Of a DNA stretch of 64,000 nt, positions 35,580-45,676 are shown one piece after another. Each line of letters starts with the position of its first letter. The first letter of the stretch is position 1. This DNA comes from Capsicum annuum (lineage: Eukaryota; Streptophyta; Magnoliopsida; Solanales; Solanaceae). A model generated the notes under the pieces. It searched no databases, was not told where the DNA came from, and saw only the letters and a list, made by a program, of their open reading frames with translations. The stretch lies in assembly GCF_002878395.1 (NCBI RefSeq), contig NC_061121.1, forward strand, positions 19,157,494 through 19,221,493. Reading direction: 5' to 3'. The position numbers and the translations under genes were made by a program.

Positions 35580-37380
35580 GTGACACAGGGGGGTAAGCTA
35601 GACAGATATTTCAGATTATCAGTGGGAGCTGGAGGAGGAAGCAACCCGTTAGCCCACGCTCGATGCATTTCTATCATTTGCTCCCTTAATTTTCGAATCT
35701 CTTAAGTAGGTTCTAAGTTCTCATTCCTCAAACTCCCTATCTGATTAGTGACAACAACATCTGTATCCTTGTTTGTCATATCTTTCTCTTTGACTTGGTG
35801 TAATATGGAGGACCATCCAAAATGCCATAATCTAACCACCTTAAACTAACTGAACAAGAGAGAACAAATGTGTTAGAGTTCAATATTTCCTAAAAATCTC
35901 TCTTTTTTTCTCTTGAAAAGATCACTGAACTCAAGAAGGGAGGGTGCCTACTATATCACCCTCAAGAGAGGAGAATCAGGTATGCGTAGTTCATGAAGTT
36001 TGGCCACAAAATGACCCATCAACTCGATTTCTTTTTTTTTTTCTTAAAACTTTAAGAAGAAAAGAAAATAACAAATTGTCAAAAGAATTGACGAAAATCT
36101 TTTTGAATTTTTTTCAGCTTTAAAATTCCTATACAAAACGAAACCTATGAATACCAAAGAAAAATAGTTTTGGATTTTTTATTTTGAATTTCATATGAAA
36201 ATAAGACTTGAAACTATTAGAGCAAAATCTTTTTATAGTTTTCTTTTAAAGATGTATATATGAAATACCTACTCTAAATGAAAAGTGAAGAAAATCTTTT
36301 TGGACTATTTAAATAAGATCACTGAATCCTAGAAGGGCTGCTTACTTATCTCACTCCCGAGAGAGTAGAATCAGGTGTGCAAAGTTCGTCCAGATTGGAT
36401 AATTAAATAATAACGGATAGACTGAACCACGACTTGATAGACAAGACCAAGACAGACGATGAAAAAAGTCAATAAAATCTTTTTTGGATTTTTAATTTGA
36501 CACTTCACATAAAACTGACACCAACAACTATGAAAGAAAAATCTTTTTGGTATTTTCGTTATATTAAATATACAAAACTTCTACCATCTTTTTTGAATTT
36601 TCTTTTATAAAAAACTCCTAATACAAAAATCTTTTTTTTTCTTTTCGAAAATTTTGAATTATGAATATTTGCTAAAGGAAACAAAGACAAAATATTTTGA
36701 TTTTTTGTTTTTTGAGAAAATGAGTGCAAAAATAAAAAATATTTTTGAATTATTGAATTGTAAAAAACAAAAGTCATAAAGAACTCTAAAAAACTACGAA
36801 ACTATTTTTTTCTACTCTCTTTTTCTTTCTTTCTTTTTTTTTTTCAACCCTTCCTTGCCAACATGTTTTCCTCCAAATTAGTCCGTCAAATGACCCTGTT
36901 ACCCTCAAGGATGTAACAATTAGCACGTCAGGATGCTTTAGGGATGAGTCTTTTACAAAGGACCAAGTGGGTCTCGCTAGGTCTCAATATGATGCAGATA
37001 AGCATGATCTAAAGGCTGACCAAGGCTGGGATCAACTAACAAGGTTGTTCAGGGGAGCGTATGATCGATAGTGGCTGCAAGAGCTTTCTACCCACTCCAT
37101 ACACCCGACGGCTCCCCCCTCCTATAATAAGGGTGACTCAACTATAGGTCGTGTATAAACATGTACTATGGCACTTGTTGCGAAAGAATGACTCGGAGTT
37201 TTGCACATGATGCCAAATTTAAAGTGGTAACACATAAGAGAAAATTGTAAACACGTAGAACGTAGGCACTCAATAATGATAAATAATAATACAAACGATA
37301 ACATAAATAATGTTTATACACCCATAATGTCAAACCAACCCGATACAACTCAAAAAAAAATTAAAGCTTGAATTCTAAAA
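35580..37380 (-). other. 5' leader of the Tat/Ogre-like element with degenerate repeats
   Basis: No coding domain was seen. AAAATCTTTTTGGATTTTT-type motifs recur irregularly through 36000-36780, and the cassette CCGAGAGAG-AGAATCAGG appears at 35960 and 36355. Such long leaders between primer site and gag are usual for this lineage. Confidence 0.5.
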
Positions 37381-37399
37381 GTCCCCAGTAGAGTCGCCA
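37381..37399 (-). other. Primer binding site of the Tat/Ogre-like element
   Basis: On the minus strand TGGCGACTCTACTGGGGAC starts four bases after the LTR end. Its TGGCGACTC start matches a tRNA 3' end GAGTCGCCA; Ogre-type elements are known to use an arginine tRNA. The match is by inspection only. Confidence 0.65.
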
Positions 37400-37403
37400 G
37401 AGA

Positions 37404-39360
37404 TGTCACATTCTTTTTTTTTTAGCAAAAAGATATGATTTTAAGTTTGAAAGAGTTTTTATTATTAAGTGACAAAAAGAAAATAATTTATTTTGAAAAA
37501 GAATTTTAATCAAAACTCAGAGTCCCCACTTGACATAAATCTGGTGTGCCAAGTCACCTTTGAAAATCCTTTTTCAAAATAATTTTTTGACTATTTCAAA
37601 ATTGGTCCACAAATAGAGATTCTGATTAAGGAATTCAGTTGATCAATGAAAAGGTGTTAGGCACCCCTCGATCCCGTGGTTCAACCACGGTCGCTTTGTG
37701 AACTATATCGGCTAGTATGACACTATGGAATGTATAAAATAACAAAAAACATAAACAGGAAAACAAACAGCCAAAAACAATCAAAGATCCAAAAATAGTG
37801 TCTAGTCCAATTTATTACAAATCAAAATAAAACTGTTGAAATGAAACCTAGACTATTCTAATTATCCTAGCTATGTTTTACCCAATGTCTTGGGCCTTGA
37901 TCAGGAACCTTCTTTGCGTACATGATACTTCAGGGCATTTTTCGACGAATAAGTACAATGTGACCTCGGGGCATTCCCTGATGAATGAATATATTTGATG
38001 AAATGCAATAAAAGTGGAGAAATCACTCGACAGAGACGTTTACACATTCGATGAAATAGAATGCTATGAGATGCCTACCCCCAAAACCTAAAATTTTCCT
38101 ACCAATTTTGGCCTAAAATAAGACACTATCGAGTTCGACAAAATTAACATTCATTTCAAATCCAAACAACAATCGATGAATCAAAGCACAACAATATTAA
38201 TCCTTTTTATCGATTTTTCAATCCCCACCCCGAAATTCAACTCAAGATTCTAACATAATAATTCTAATTACTATTTTTAAAAATCCACAACCATTATCAA
38301 TGAAATAAAACACAAATCAAAATCACCGAATATTCATATCATGCTTCACACAGATCAATCATATATAATGAAATTAAAATGGGAAAATATAGAATTGGAC
38401 CTCCAATCAAGCTTTTATTGTGCAAGTTATGCGATTGAAAGACGGAGCCGAACCCAAAAACCTCAAATCAAGCTTTAACAGTGAACCTTCCAACTCAAAT
38501 TCCCAAATAAAAATCTAGCAACCCGAATGTTTTTCTGATAGATTTCACTGAAATTGGGTATGGGAATTGACTGGTGTTTTTTGGTGAAAATGGGTGGTTT
38601 CTCAATGGATTTTTGCTGCTTGAATAGTACCAACAGTGACAGTAGTGGTTGGGTTTTGGGATTTTGGTGGAGGTGGAGCCAGTTTTAGTCTCGTCGGAGC
38701 TCCGGCGAGCGTAAACAGGTCGAAAAATTTGTAGCAGATCAAATGTCAAGTGATAATGACGTTTTTCCAATGAAAACTTGCCAAAACAGTCAGCCTCTAT
38801 CGATTTTCTCTCTCCCAATCTCCCTCCTCTATCTGATTCTCCTTTTCTCTAATTTTTGTTCACTGTTCACCATTGTTTTCCCTGTTTCTCTCCCAATTCT
38901 CGACTGGTTTTTCTCCTCTTTTCCCGATTTCTCCTATTGTCTCTGTATATCTTCGTCAGTTTCACTTTCTCTTTCGATGGTGAATGTGTGATAATATATG
39001 TGAGTGTAACTACGTGTGTGCATGAATATTATGTATGGGTATGAATTCGCTCCCTCTTGTTGTGTGTGTGGAGTATTATCTTTTTAGTGAGGTGTATGTG
39101 ATCCGTGTTGTATAATTCGTTGGTGGGTGTAGAAAAATATGAGTGAGATGGGTAGAGGTACGTGGGTTAGGGGGTAGGTTGAGTAGTGGTTGTTATTTTT
39201 GTTAGGGTGAGGTGTCCAAAGTTGTTATGCATTTGTTGGATTTGTTATTTGGATTCTTGTGGTGGAAGTATCAAATGGGTGAGTGTGTATGGTAACGATA
39301 TGGTAAATGGAGTGAATTTTAACAATGTGATATTCGGGAGGGGTAAAATATGTGTCTACA
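37404..39360 (-). mobile_element. Tat/Ogre-like element, 5' LTR, about 1.96 kb
   Basis: On the minus strand it runs from TGTAGACACATATTTTACCC to GAATGTGACA, so TG...CA ends. Its outer 220 bp match the 3' LTR remnant at 26549-26769. The inner part carries TCTGGTGTGCCAAGTCACC, AAGGTGTTAGGCACCCCTCG and ATCCCGTGGTTCAACCACGG, sequences typical of Solanaceae Tat/Ogre LTR ends. The outer end abuts LINE coding sequence at 39361. Confidence 0.75.
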
Positions 39361-40172
39361 GATGTATTAATGCGAGATATTCAAGGGGAGTTTTCTTGGT
39401 ATATGCTATTTTTTGGTGATGTAGTTTTAATTGATGAGATCCGGAGAAGAGTTAATGATAATTTGGAGGTTTGGATCATAGAGTCTAAAAGGTTTGTGTT
39501 GAGTAAGACCAAGACGGGATACTTGGTGTGCAAGTTCAGTAACTTTACGCATGAGGATGACGTGGTAGTGAAGCTAGATTTCCAAGTCATTCGAAAGAGA
39601 GAATTTTCAAGTATCTTGGGTCTATGATCCAGGGGAATGGAGAGATTGATGAGGATGTCACATACTATATTGGTGTAGGGTGGATGAACTGGAGGGTCGC
39701 TTCTGGAGTCTTATATGATAAGAAGGTGTCTCCTAAATTTAAAGGCATATTCTACAGAGCGGCAGCCCAACCGACCATGTTGTATATATGGAGCAAAGTG
39801 TTGGCTAGTCAACAGCTCCCACATCCAAAAGTTGAAGATGTCAAAGATGGGGATGTTGTGTTAGATGTGTAGACTCACTAGGAGAGATAAGATTAAAAAT
39901 GATATTATTTGAGAGAAGGAGAGAGTGGTGTCGGTGAAAGACAAGTACGAAAAGTAAGGTTGAGATACTTCAGGTATGTGATAAGGAGGTGCGTTAATGC
40001 ATCAGTACAGAGGTGTGAAAGGTTGGTTATGGATGGTTTCAGGCAAGGTAGAGGTAGGCCGAAGAAATTTTGAAGGGAGGTGATTAGACATGATTTGGAG
40101 CAGTTATAACTTATTGAGAACATGACACTAGATAAGAAAGTGTGGAGGACGGAAATTAGGGTAGAAGGTTAG
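39361..40172 (+). pseudogene. RTE-like LINE reverse transcriptase, C-terminal part
   Basis: The open frame starts directly at the LTR border: DVLMRDIQGEFSWYMLFFGD is the RT palm, where the active-site pair of FADD type has become FGD. It continues through [20 protein letters not shown] and [20 protein letters not shown], with a frameshift near 39625. It then decays into RRDKIKNDII, RYFRYVIRRC, GFRQGRGRPKKF and KKVWRTEIRVEG, the usual end of these plant LINE proteins. At least two frameshifts and several stops are visible. The N-terminal endonuclease and the first half of RT are absent because the retroelement to the left is inserted in the gene and its other flank has been lost. Confidence 0.85.
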
Positions 40173-40360
40173 TAAGTGATAGTGCGTCCTTACTAGTAGG
40201 GAGGGTTGCTTTATTTGTAGTCATGCCAGTAGTCGTAGCGCTATGCGCGTGTCTTGTAGTTTCTTGTTCATAATATTTTGGTAATGTTTGTGATTTTGGG
40301 TAGGTAGTTTATAGTACTACTCTGTGGTTGTCTTCTTTATGTTATATGATCTATTGATGT
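40173..40360 (+). mobile_element. LINE 3' UTR, left part
   Basis: Non-coding sequence follows the LINE coding end up to the hAT-like insertion. It continues at 41234 after the 8-bp target duplication. Confidence 0.6.
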
Positions 40361-41233
40361 TAGGGGTGAACAAAATCAAACCGTAAATTGAACCAAATTG
40401 CAAATCGAGTCAATTCAAAAAAGAAATCAACTAATGATTTGATTTGACTTAGTTTGGTGTTGGAAAAAAAAAATAGCCTATAATTGATTTGGTTTGTTTT
40501 TAACTAAAAAAAATCAAACCAAATTGAACCAATCCGATATAACATTTATATCATTTTTAAAAATATTTAACGTAATGTAATTTATAAATCTTTCTTAAAC
40601 TTTTTCATTGTTTTTATCTTCCAACATATTAATTGAAGGTTATAGCTCATAGATATTAGTAACTCAAATAAAGCTTAAATTAATACTAATGCTAATAAAA
40701 ATATTCAATTAAGCACTAGGAATGACAATAATGTTGGATATCTATTTTTTTGCTTTGTGAAAATACATAACCTAAATTTAATTTTCTATTTAATATTTAA
40801 TCATTTAATTAATACTTAATAAACTTATTTTAGCTTGACTTAATATTTCAAATTATAATCATTTTTATGATATACTTATTAATATGAAATATTTGTTTTA
40901 TACAATTTTACTATTATTGTTGTTGAATATTTTATTGTCCTCATTCATTTTATATTTTGTCTTATTTTTTAATGAAATACCTAAAGATAGTTGTACTGAC
41001 AAGGACTAAAAAATATTTGAAATACAAGTTAATTATATCTTTGTATAAAGATTTTATTAAAAAAAATGCGAAAAAACTCAAAAAAACTGAGAAAACAAAA
41101 AAATTCGAAAAAACCTGAGGTTGAAAAACCCGAATTTTATTGGTTTGGTTTGGTTTATAGTTTTAAAAATCCAGCGCGAATGATTTTATTTGGTATTAAA
41201 AATTTTGAACCAACTCGGCCATGTACACCCCTA
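40361..41233. mobile_element. Non-autonomous hAT-like element in the LINE 3' UTR
   Basis: The ends are TAGGGGTGAACAAA and CATGTACACCCCTA, the same terminal motif as the element at 410-1114. The flanks ATTGATGT (40353-40360) and ATTGGCGT (41234-41241) agree in six of eight bases. Subterminal AAACCGTAAATTGAACC and inverted GGTTTGGTTTGGTTT motifs repeat. No transposase. Confidence 0.7.
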
Positions 41234-41415
41234 ATTGGCGTGTTATTTTATATTATTTTGTGGTTTTATTATGTCTTTTTATACTATTTTATCCTGAGAC
41301 AGGGGTCTATTTGAAACAGTCTCTACTTCATTCGGAGGTAATGATATGAACAACATACACTTTACCCTTCCCAAATCCCACTTTATAGAAATACTGAGGA
41401 TGTTATTATTGATAG
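41234..41415 (+). mobile_element. LINE 3' UTR, right part, with TS-SINE-like tail
   Basis: After TTATTTTATATTATTTTGTGG comes GAGACAGGGGTCTATTTGAAAC, AGTCTCTAC, CGGAGGTAATG, ACATACACTTTACCCTTCCC, AAATCCCACTTTATAGAAAT and GATGTTATTATTG. This is the TS SINE 3' body. Its position, on the far side of the hAT insertion from the LINE coding end, fits a shared LINE/SINE tail rather than an independent SINE. Confidence 0.65.
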
Positions 41416-42264
41416 ATTTTAATTCAAAGACCTGCAGTAAATTTTCATCAAATATATATTTATCTATATATAAAAGTTTGATCTTGAATTTTTATCTTGA
41501 TCTTCAAATGCTTAGAAGTACACTAAATTGTTTGCAACTTGTAGAATAATTTGTGGCGTTTGATTTACAAGCACCTTTTGACTTCTTGTTACTTGTTATG
41601 AATTTTGGTGTCTTTTCGTACAAGGGCCTTTCTTTATAGTTGTAGGAATGAATAGTTATAACAAGGACAAATCTTTTCCTTTTATTAGATTGTCTGACTT
41701 GAATCACCGATCAATTAGATTATTGAAGTAGCGACATCGCCACATCTGATTATTGATCGTAACATGTTATTTGTTCACATGACATATTTTTGTTGGCTTT
41801 ATAATTTGACTTGGACATATCGCGTTATCCTACGTCTTTTGAAAATGTAACACTTTTAAAAGAACAAACTAATAAGAAAATACTTTTAATACCTCATGGA
41901 ATGGAGGAAGAAACAAAAGTAATTATTGTTCCCCTTGCTATTGCTTCTATTTTCACTCATTGCTTCCCCAATGTAATAACAATTTTCTTTTTGTTTGGAA
42001 AAAAGAAGTGTATAAGAGACTCAATTGGAAGCAAAAGGTAACACGAGGTAAAAGAAGAAATTAATGCTTTGTGCTTCTTATCTATATTCATTCATTGCTT
42101 CAAACATGATAAACTAGTAGCACTATACTTGTAGGCCACAAAAGTTATATATCTTATATTATAACGTGATGTACACAAATCATCAACTAGTTTTTTAACC
42201 TTACTTTCTACAACTTTTAACTTGCAAAGTTGTTTGAGTTGACCCCACCTTCTCAACTTGTGAT
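41416..42264. other. Spacer with no recognised gene
   Basis: A 76-codon frame at 41811-42041 has no recognisable motif. Nothing else was seen. Confidence 0.4.
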
Positions 42265-43241
42265 CCACATTTTAAGGCATCTATATACTTATGAAGTGTC
42301 TTATATTTCCCTCTTTCTTACCTTTATTACCAGCTTATTGGTTTTGTATAAGATTGAATTCACTAAACCTTTAAACGTATATCTACATAGACATCAAGGC
42401 ATCTATATATGACTAGTTGAGATATACGTATGTCGGTCCAAACAAAGTTATCGAATATTTATGCTATTGAATAGTCGGAATGCATGTAAATTGATTCAAA
42501 CACAACCACATTGAAATTAAAAAGAGAGAGAAGAAAGGCAAGCAAGGAGTCTCCTTGTGTATAAACACACTTTTAAGGCATCTATATAGACTATATGAGT
42601 AGTCGAGATACACGTAAATCGGTCCAACCACAACTATATGCATATAAAGTTTTGATGTATAAACTATAATGTAATCGGATATTTATGCTATTGAATAGTC
42701 GAAATACATGTAAAAGACAAAATGGCTCGATGAACCTTTATACTATGTTTATTTTGTAATGTGGATACTCCTACTCGCATGTTTGTCATCTGGACCCTTG
42801 AACCCTCTACAAACAATAGTTTAAACACTTTTTTGGTGAACGTAACACACTCAACCCACGTCAGCTTCCACGTCATTTTAAATACTACATTAAATTTCAC
42901 ATCATTTTTAAATTGCTACATAAAAAATTAAATATTAAAAAAATGAAAATTTTAAATTGAGAATTAAAAAATAAAAATTAAAATGATAGTGGCAATCGGC
43001 TCTCTCTTCTCCATCTCTCCACTCTCTCTTCTCTATCTCCACCGCCGCACCACCGTTACTGGTGTGACAACAACCCATCTATAATTTTGTTTTTCTGTTG
43101 TTTTCTTGATCTCTTCTTAACTATTGGATCATAGAGAATTTGTTTGTGGTTTCTTTCTTGTAGAAATTGGGTTTGTTGGTTTGAGATAAAGACTAAAGAA
43201 GCAATTTTTGGCTGATTTTGAAAATTTGAAGGATTTGGGAA

Positions 43242-43487
43242 GTGGTGGAAAATGAGTGTGGTGGAGGAGGATTCAGCTTCAAAAATTATCTTTCAGCAGA
43301 TATACATTGGGAGATGTTTGACAAATCTAAGTTTTTTTTCTTAAAAGCTGCGCTTTTTTCGAGTGTTTCGGGTGCACTTTACCCAATTGTAGTGTTGAAA
43401 ACTAGGCAGCAAGTTATGAGCGGTCAAATTTCATGTCTAAAAATGGCAAGATCTATGTTGAGGAGTGAAGGTTATAGAGGATTTTAA
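43242..43487 (+). pseudogene. Mitochondrial carrier (SLC25A44-like) 5' gene fragment inside a Pack-MULE
   Basis: An 81-codon open frame begins at a plausible start codon. After a 20-residue lead it reads IHWEMFDKSKFFFLKAALFS, followed by SVSGALYPIVVLKTRQQV and MARSMLRSEGYRGF, then TAA. This is the first transmembrane helix and matrix loop of a plant mitochondrial substrate carrier of the SLC25A44-like group. PIVVLKTR is the carrier signature Px(D/E)xx(K/R)x(K/R) with Val in the acidic position, as usual for helix 1 variants of this group. A full carrier has six helices and about 330 residues; here homology stops at GYRGF, where the captured piece ends. Upstream 42990-43240 looks like its 5' UTR. 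A protein product would be non-functional as a transporter. Confidence 0.78.
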
Positions 43488-43692
43488 TGGTGATGGCCGG
43501 CGTTACTGGGGGAGGGGGCACTGTAGTGGTGCTGGTGGGGTTGGGGCGTTCATGGTGGTGTTGCGACTGTCATGGCAGCCTTGGACGTTGCAGGGGTGGG
43601 GGTGAGGGCATTAATGGTGGTGCTAATGACTCTAATGGCCATGGCAGCCTTGTGGACTACAGGGGTGGGAGGGGGGGGGGGAACATTTAAAA
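43488..43692 (+). other. GC-rich, glycine-codon-rich block inside the Pack-MULE
   Basis: Bases 43490-43685 are strikingly G-rich on the plus strand (GGGGGAGGGGGCACTG, GGGGTGGGGGTGAGGG, a final run of ten or more G). The phrase ATGGCAGCCTTG(G/T)-GGAC-T-CAGGGGTGGG occurs twice about 70 bp apart. It may be a second captured fragment or an expanded low-complexity tract. The open frame (43487-43690) is poly-Gly/Val biased and not recognisable. Confidence 0.5.
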
Positions 43693-44226
43693 AAATATAC
43701 ATATTTTTAAAATTATTTTAATATAAAATTGATCAAAAAATTATCCTCACTCGTACCCCAGGCGTGCCTACACGCATTTCGTCCTACTCAGCCATCTTAA
43801 TGCCACATAGGTCTGATCAACGGTCAAAGGATTTAAAATATTGTTTTTTAGTGGGTTCAAGAGTCCAGATGACAAACATGTGAGCAGGAGTATCACATTA
43901 CAAAATGGACATAGTACAAGGATCAATTGAGCCATTTTACCCATATAAAATGATTCAAACACAACCACATTGAAAGAAGAGAAGGAAGAAAAGGGAAGCA
44001 AGGAGTCTCCTTGTGCATAAACACATTTTAAGGCATCTATATATGAATAGTCGAGATACACGTAAATCAATCCAAACAAAAATATATGCATATAAAGTTT
44101 TGATGTATAAAGCTATCGAATATTTATGCAATTGAATATACGGATGCGCGTAAATCGATACAAACGCAACCATATTAAAAGAAGAAAAAGATGAAAGCTA
44201 AAAAGGCAAGCAAGGAGTCTCCTTGA

Positions 44227-44710
44227 GTTCTTTTTTGATACTCCAATATATTAGTGGAAAAATTCCAAAGGGTGGAAAAAGCAAACACTGTATAAAAGAA
44301 AAAGATACGATGATCCAAATTCTTATCTGTTAAAAACATAAAATTTAATATATTATTTTTTAAAAAAGATCTAGACAGCTGTTGGATGAGCAAATAAGAG
44401 CCACGAAAAAATTAAGATTCTTTGGGAATTACAAGGTAATGGTTGTTATGTGCTACACGTGTCACTCAGTTAGAGCATGATATTTCACTTTATTTTACTA
44501 TTTTTTAATAATACGATGATACTGGGGACTACAAACATTATATTCGATCAGACTGTTGTTGAGCTGGCAGGTGAATTCCACTCTATTGGATAGTTTTTTT
44601 CCACATGAAATACCATACGGAAATACGATTTCACATGTTATTGTTATAAAAGGACCAATGTAAATGTCCCACGTGTTGAATAAAGTTTACATATTTCATG
44701 TAACAATTTA
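44227..44710. other. Spacer
   Basis: There is no gene. A CTACACGTGTCACTC stretch near 44452 contains the ACGTGTC motif, without a linked gene. Confidence 0.4.
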
Positions 44711-44944
44711 CTGTCCCTTGAAAAAAAAATCTATTTTTTTTTAAGTATGTTTTAAAAAAAAACCTCTTTCCTCTTTCATAATAGTTTAATTTCAACTTTT
44801 TATGTGGCAGAAATCAAAAAATTAAAAAATATTTTGATACATTTAATGAAATTTTAATTCAAGATTACAAGATTCAAAATGTTTCTTTATATTCTTAAAT
44901 TCATGTCAAATCTAAATAAATTATTCTTTTTAAAATAACGGGAG
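44711..44944. mobile_element. Stowaway-type MITE, degenerate
   Basis: It is bounded by TA (44709-44710 and 44945-44946). The left end CTGTCCCTTGAAAAA and right end TTTTAAAATAACGGGAG are imperfect inverted counterparts. The interior (CCTCTTTCCTCTTTC, TTTAATTTCAACTTTTTATGT, TTAATTCAAGATTACAAGAT) is typical of a common Solanaceae Stowaway family. Confidence 0.65.
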
Positions 44945-45244
44945 TATATAATTTAAGACTCCAATAATATAGTACTCCTAGTAGTAGTGGTTAGTATTTC
45001 TAAAAACTTTGTTTTTCATTATTTCATTTTTCGTATTATTTATTGTTGATGTTATTCTTTTTCTCATTGTTTCACGAGGTTGATTCTTTGCGACCTTATG
45101 AGTTAGCTTTTGAAAATAGATACAAACTTTTGTGGCGTACGATTGTGGTCGCTTTTTTGACGAAAATCAAACTTATTAGGTCTACTTTTTACGTTGATTT
45201 TGATAAAAAAAAATTTACTAGTGTATGTTTTAGTTGAATCGAGG

Positions 45245-45360
45245 GTCAATAACAAAGTCTTTATTTTGTAAAAGATAGAAGTAAGGTCGCATAATATCAC
45301 CCTTGGTAGACTTTACCTATGAGATCGCATTAATTATGTTATTATTATTATTATTATTGT
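45245..45360 (+). mobile_element. TS-type SINE or LINE tail, degenerate
   Basis: GGTCAATAACAAAGTCT, GATAGAAGTAAGGTCGCATA, TCACCCTTGGTAGACTTTACC, GAGATCGCATTAATTATG and a (TTA)n tail follow the TS SINE order with many changes. The tail is (TTA)7-8 instead of (TTG)n. Confidence 0.5.
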
Positions 45361-45676
45361 TACTTCCAAAATTGGCTTGAATCTCAATCTTCGCAAATTG
45401 CAATTGGATTATTGATAACATATATATTAAAATAAAAAATTGAGGATTACTTATTTCAAGTGAAATAGTTTCTATCCACAAATTTTCCTTTTTAAAAGTT
45501 CTAGTAAAATTCATATCAAAAGTGCACAACTTTGTGATTTTAAAATTTGAAATACTTCTTTTGTCAAATTCAAAATATTGTCCAAACATCTACACTAACT
45601 ACAACTCATCATAATTACTCTCTTGATCCTAAATTAATTGTCACATTTTATTTCTCGATTTTTTAAATGTATTTTT

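Larger units (their letters stand above)
42716..43941. mobile_element. Mutator-like element carrying captured host sequence (Pack-MULE)
   Basis: The two ends are long inverted repeats of about 100 bp. The left end (GACAAAATGGCTCGATGAAC, CTATGTTTATTTTGTAATGT, CATGTTTGTCATCTGGACCC) is mirrored at 43830-43941 (GGGTTCAAGAGTCCAGATGA, ACATTACAAAATGGACATAG, TTGAGCCATTTTACC). The flanks CATGTAAAA (42707-42715) and CATATAAAA (43942-43950) form a 9-bp duplication with one mismatch, the size made by Mutator transposases. There is no transposase; the interior instead contains a mitochondrial-carrier gene fragment and a GC-rich block. Removing the element restores the surrounding tandem repeat. Confidence 0.87.
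42265..44226. repeat. ~215-bp tandem repeat, about three units, interrupted by a MULE
   Basis: The unit contains CAAGGAGTCTCCTTG, AAACACA(C)TTTTAAGGCATCTATATA, GTAGTCGAGATACACGTAAATC and GTTTTGATGTATAAA. CAAGGAGTCTCC occurs at 42543, 43999 and 44211; subtracting the 1,235 bp of the inserted element plus target duplication gives spacings of 221 and 212 bp. An extra AAGGCATCTATATA near 42275 marks a partial fourth unit. Confidence 0.8.

Noticed and set aside
41811..42041. 76-codon frame starting MDISRYPTSF
   Set aside because: There is no motif or homology that I recognise, and no neighbouring exon structure.
43487..43690. Gly/Val-rich 67-codon frame
   Set aside because: The G-rich tract alone explains it, and no family could be recognised.
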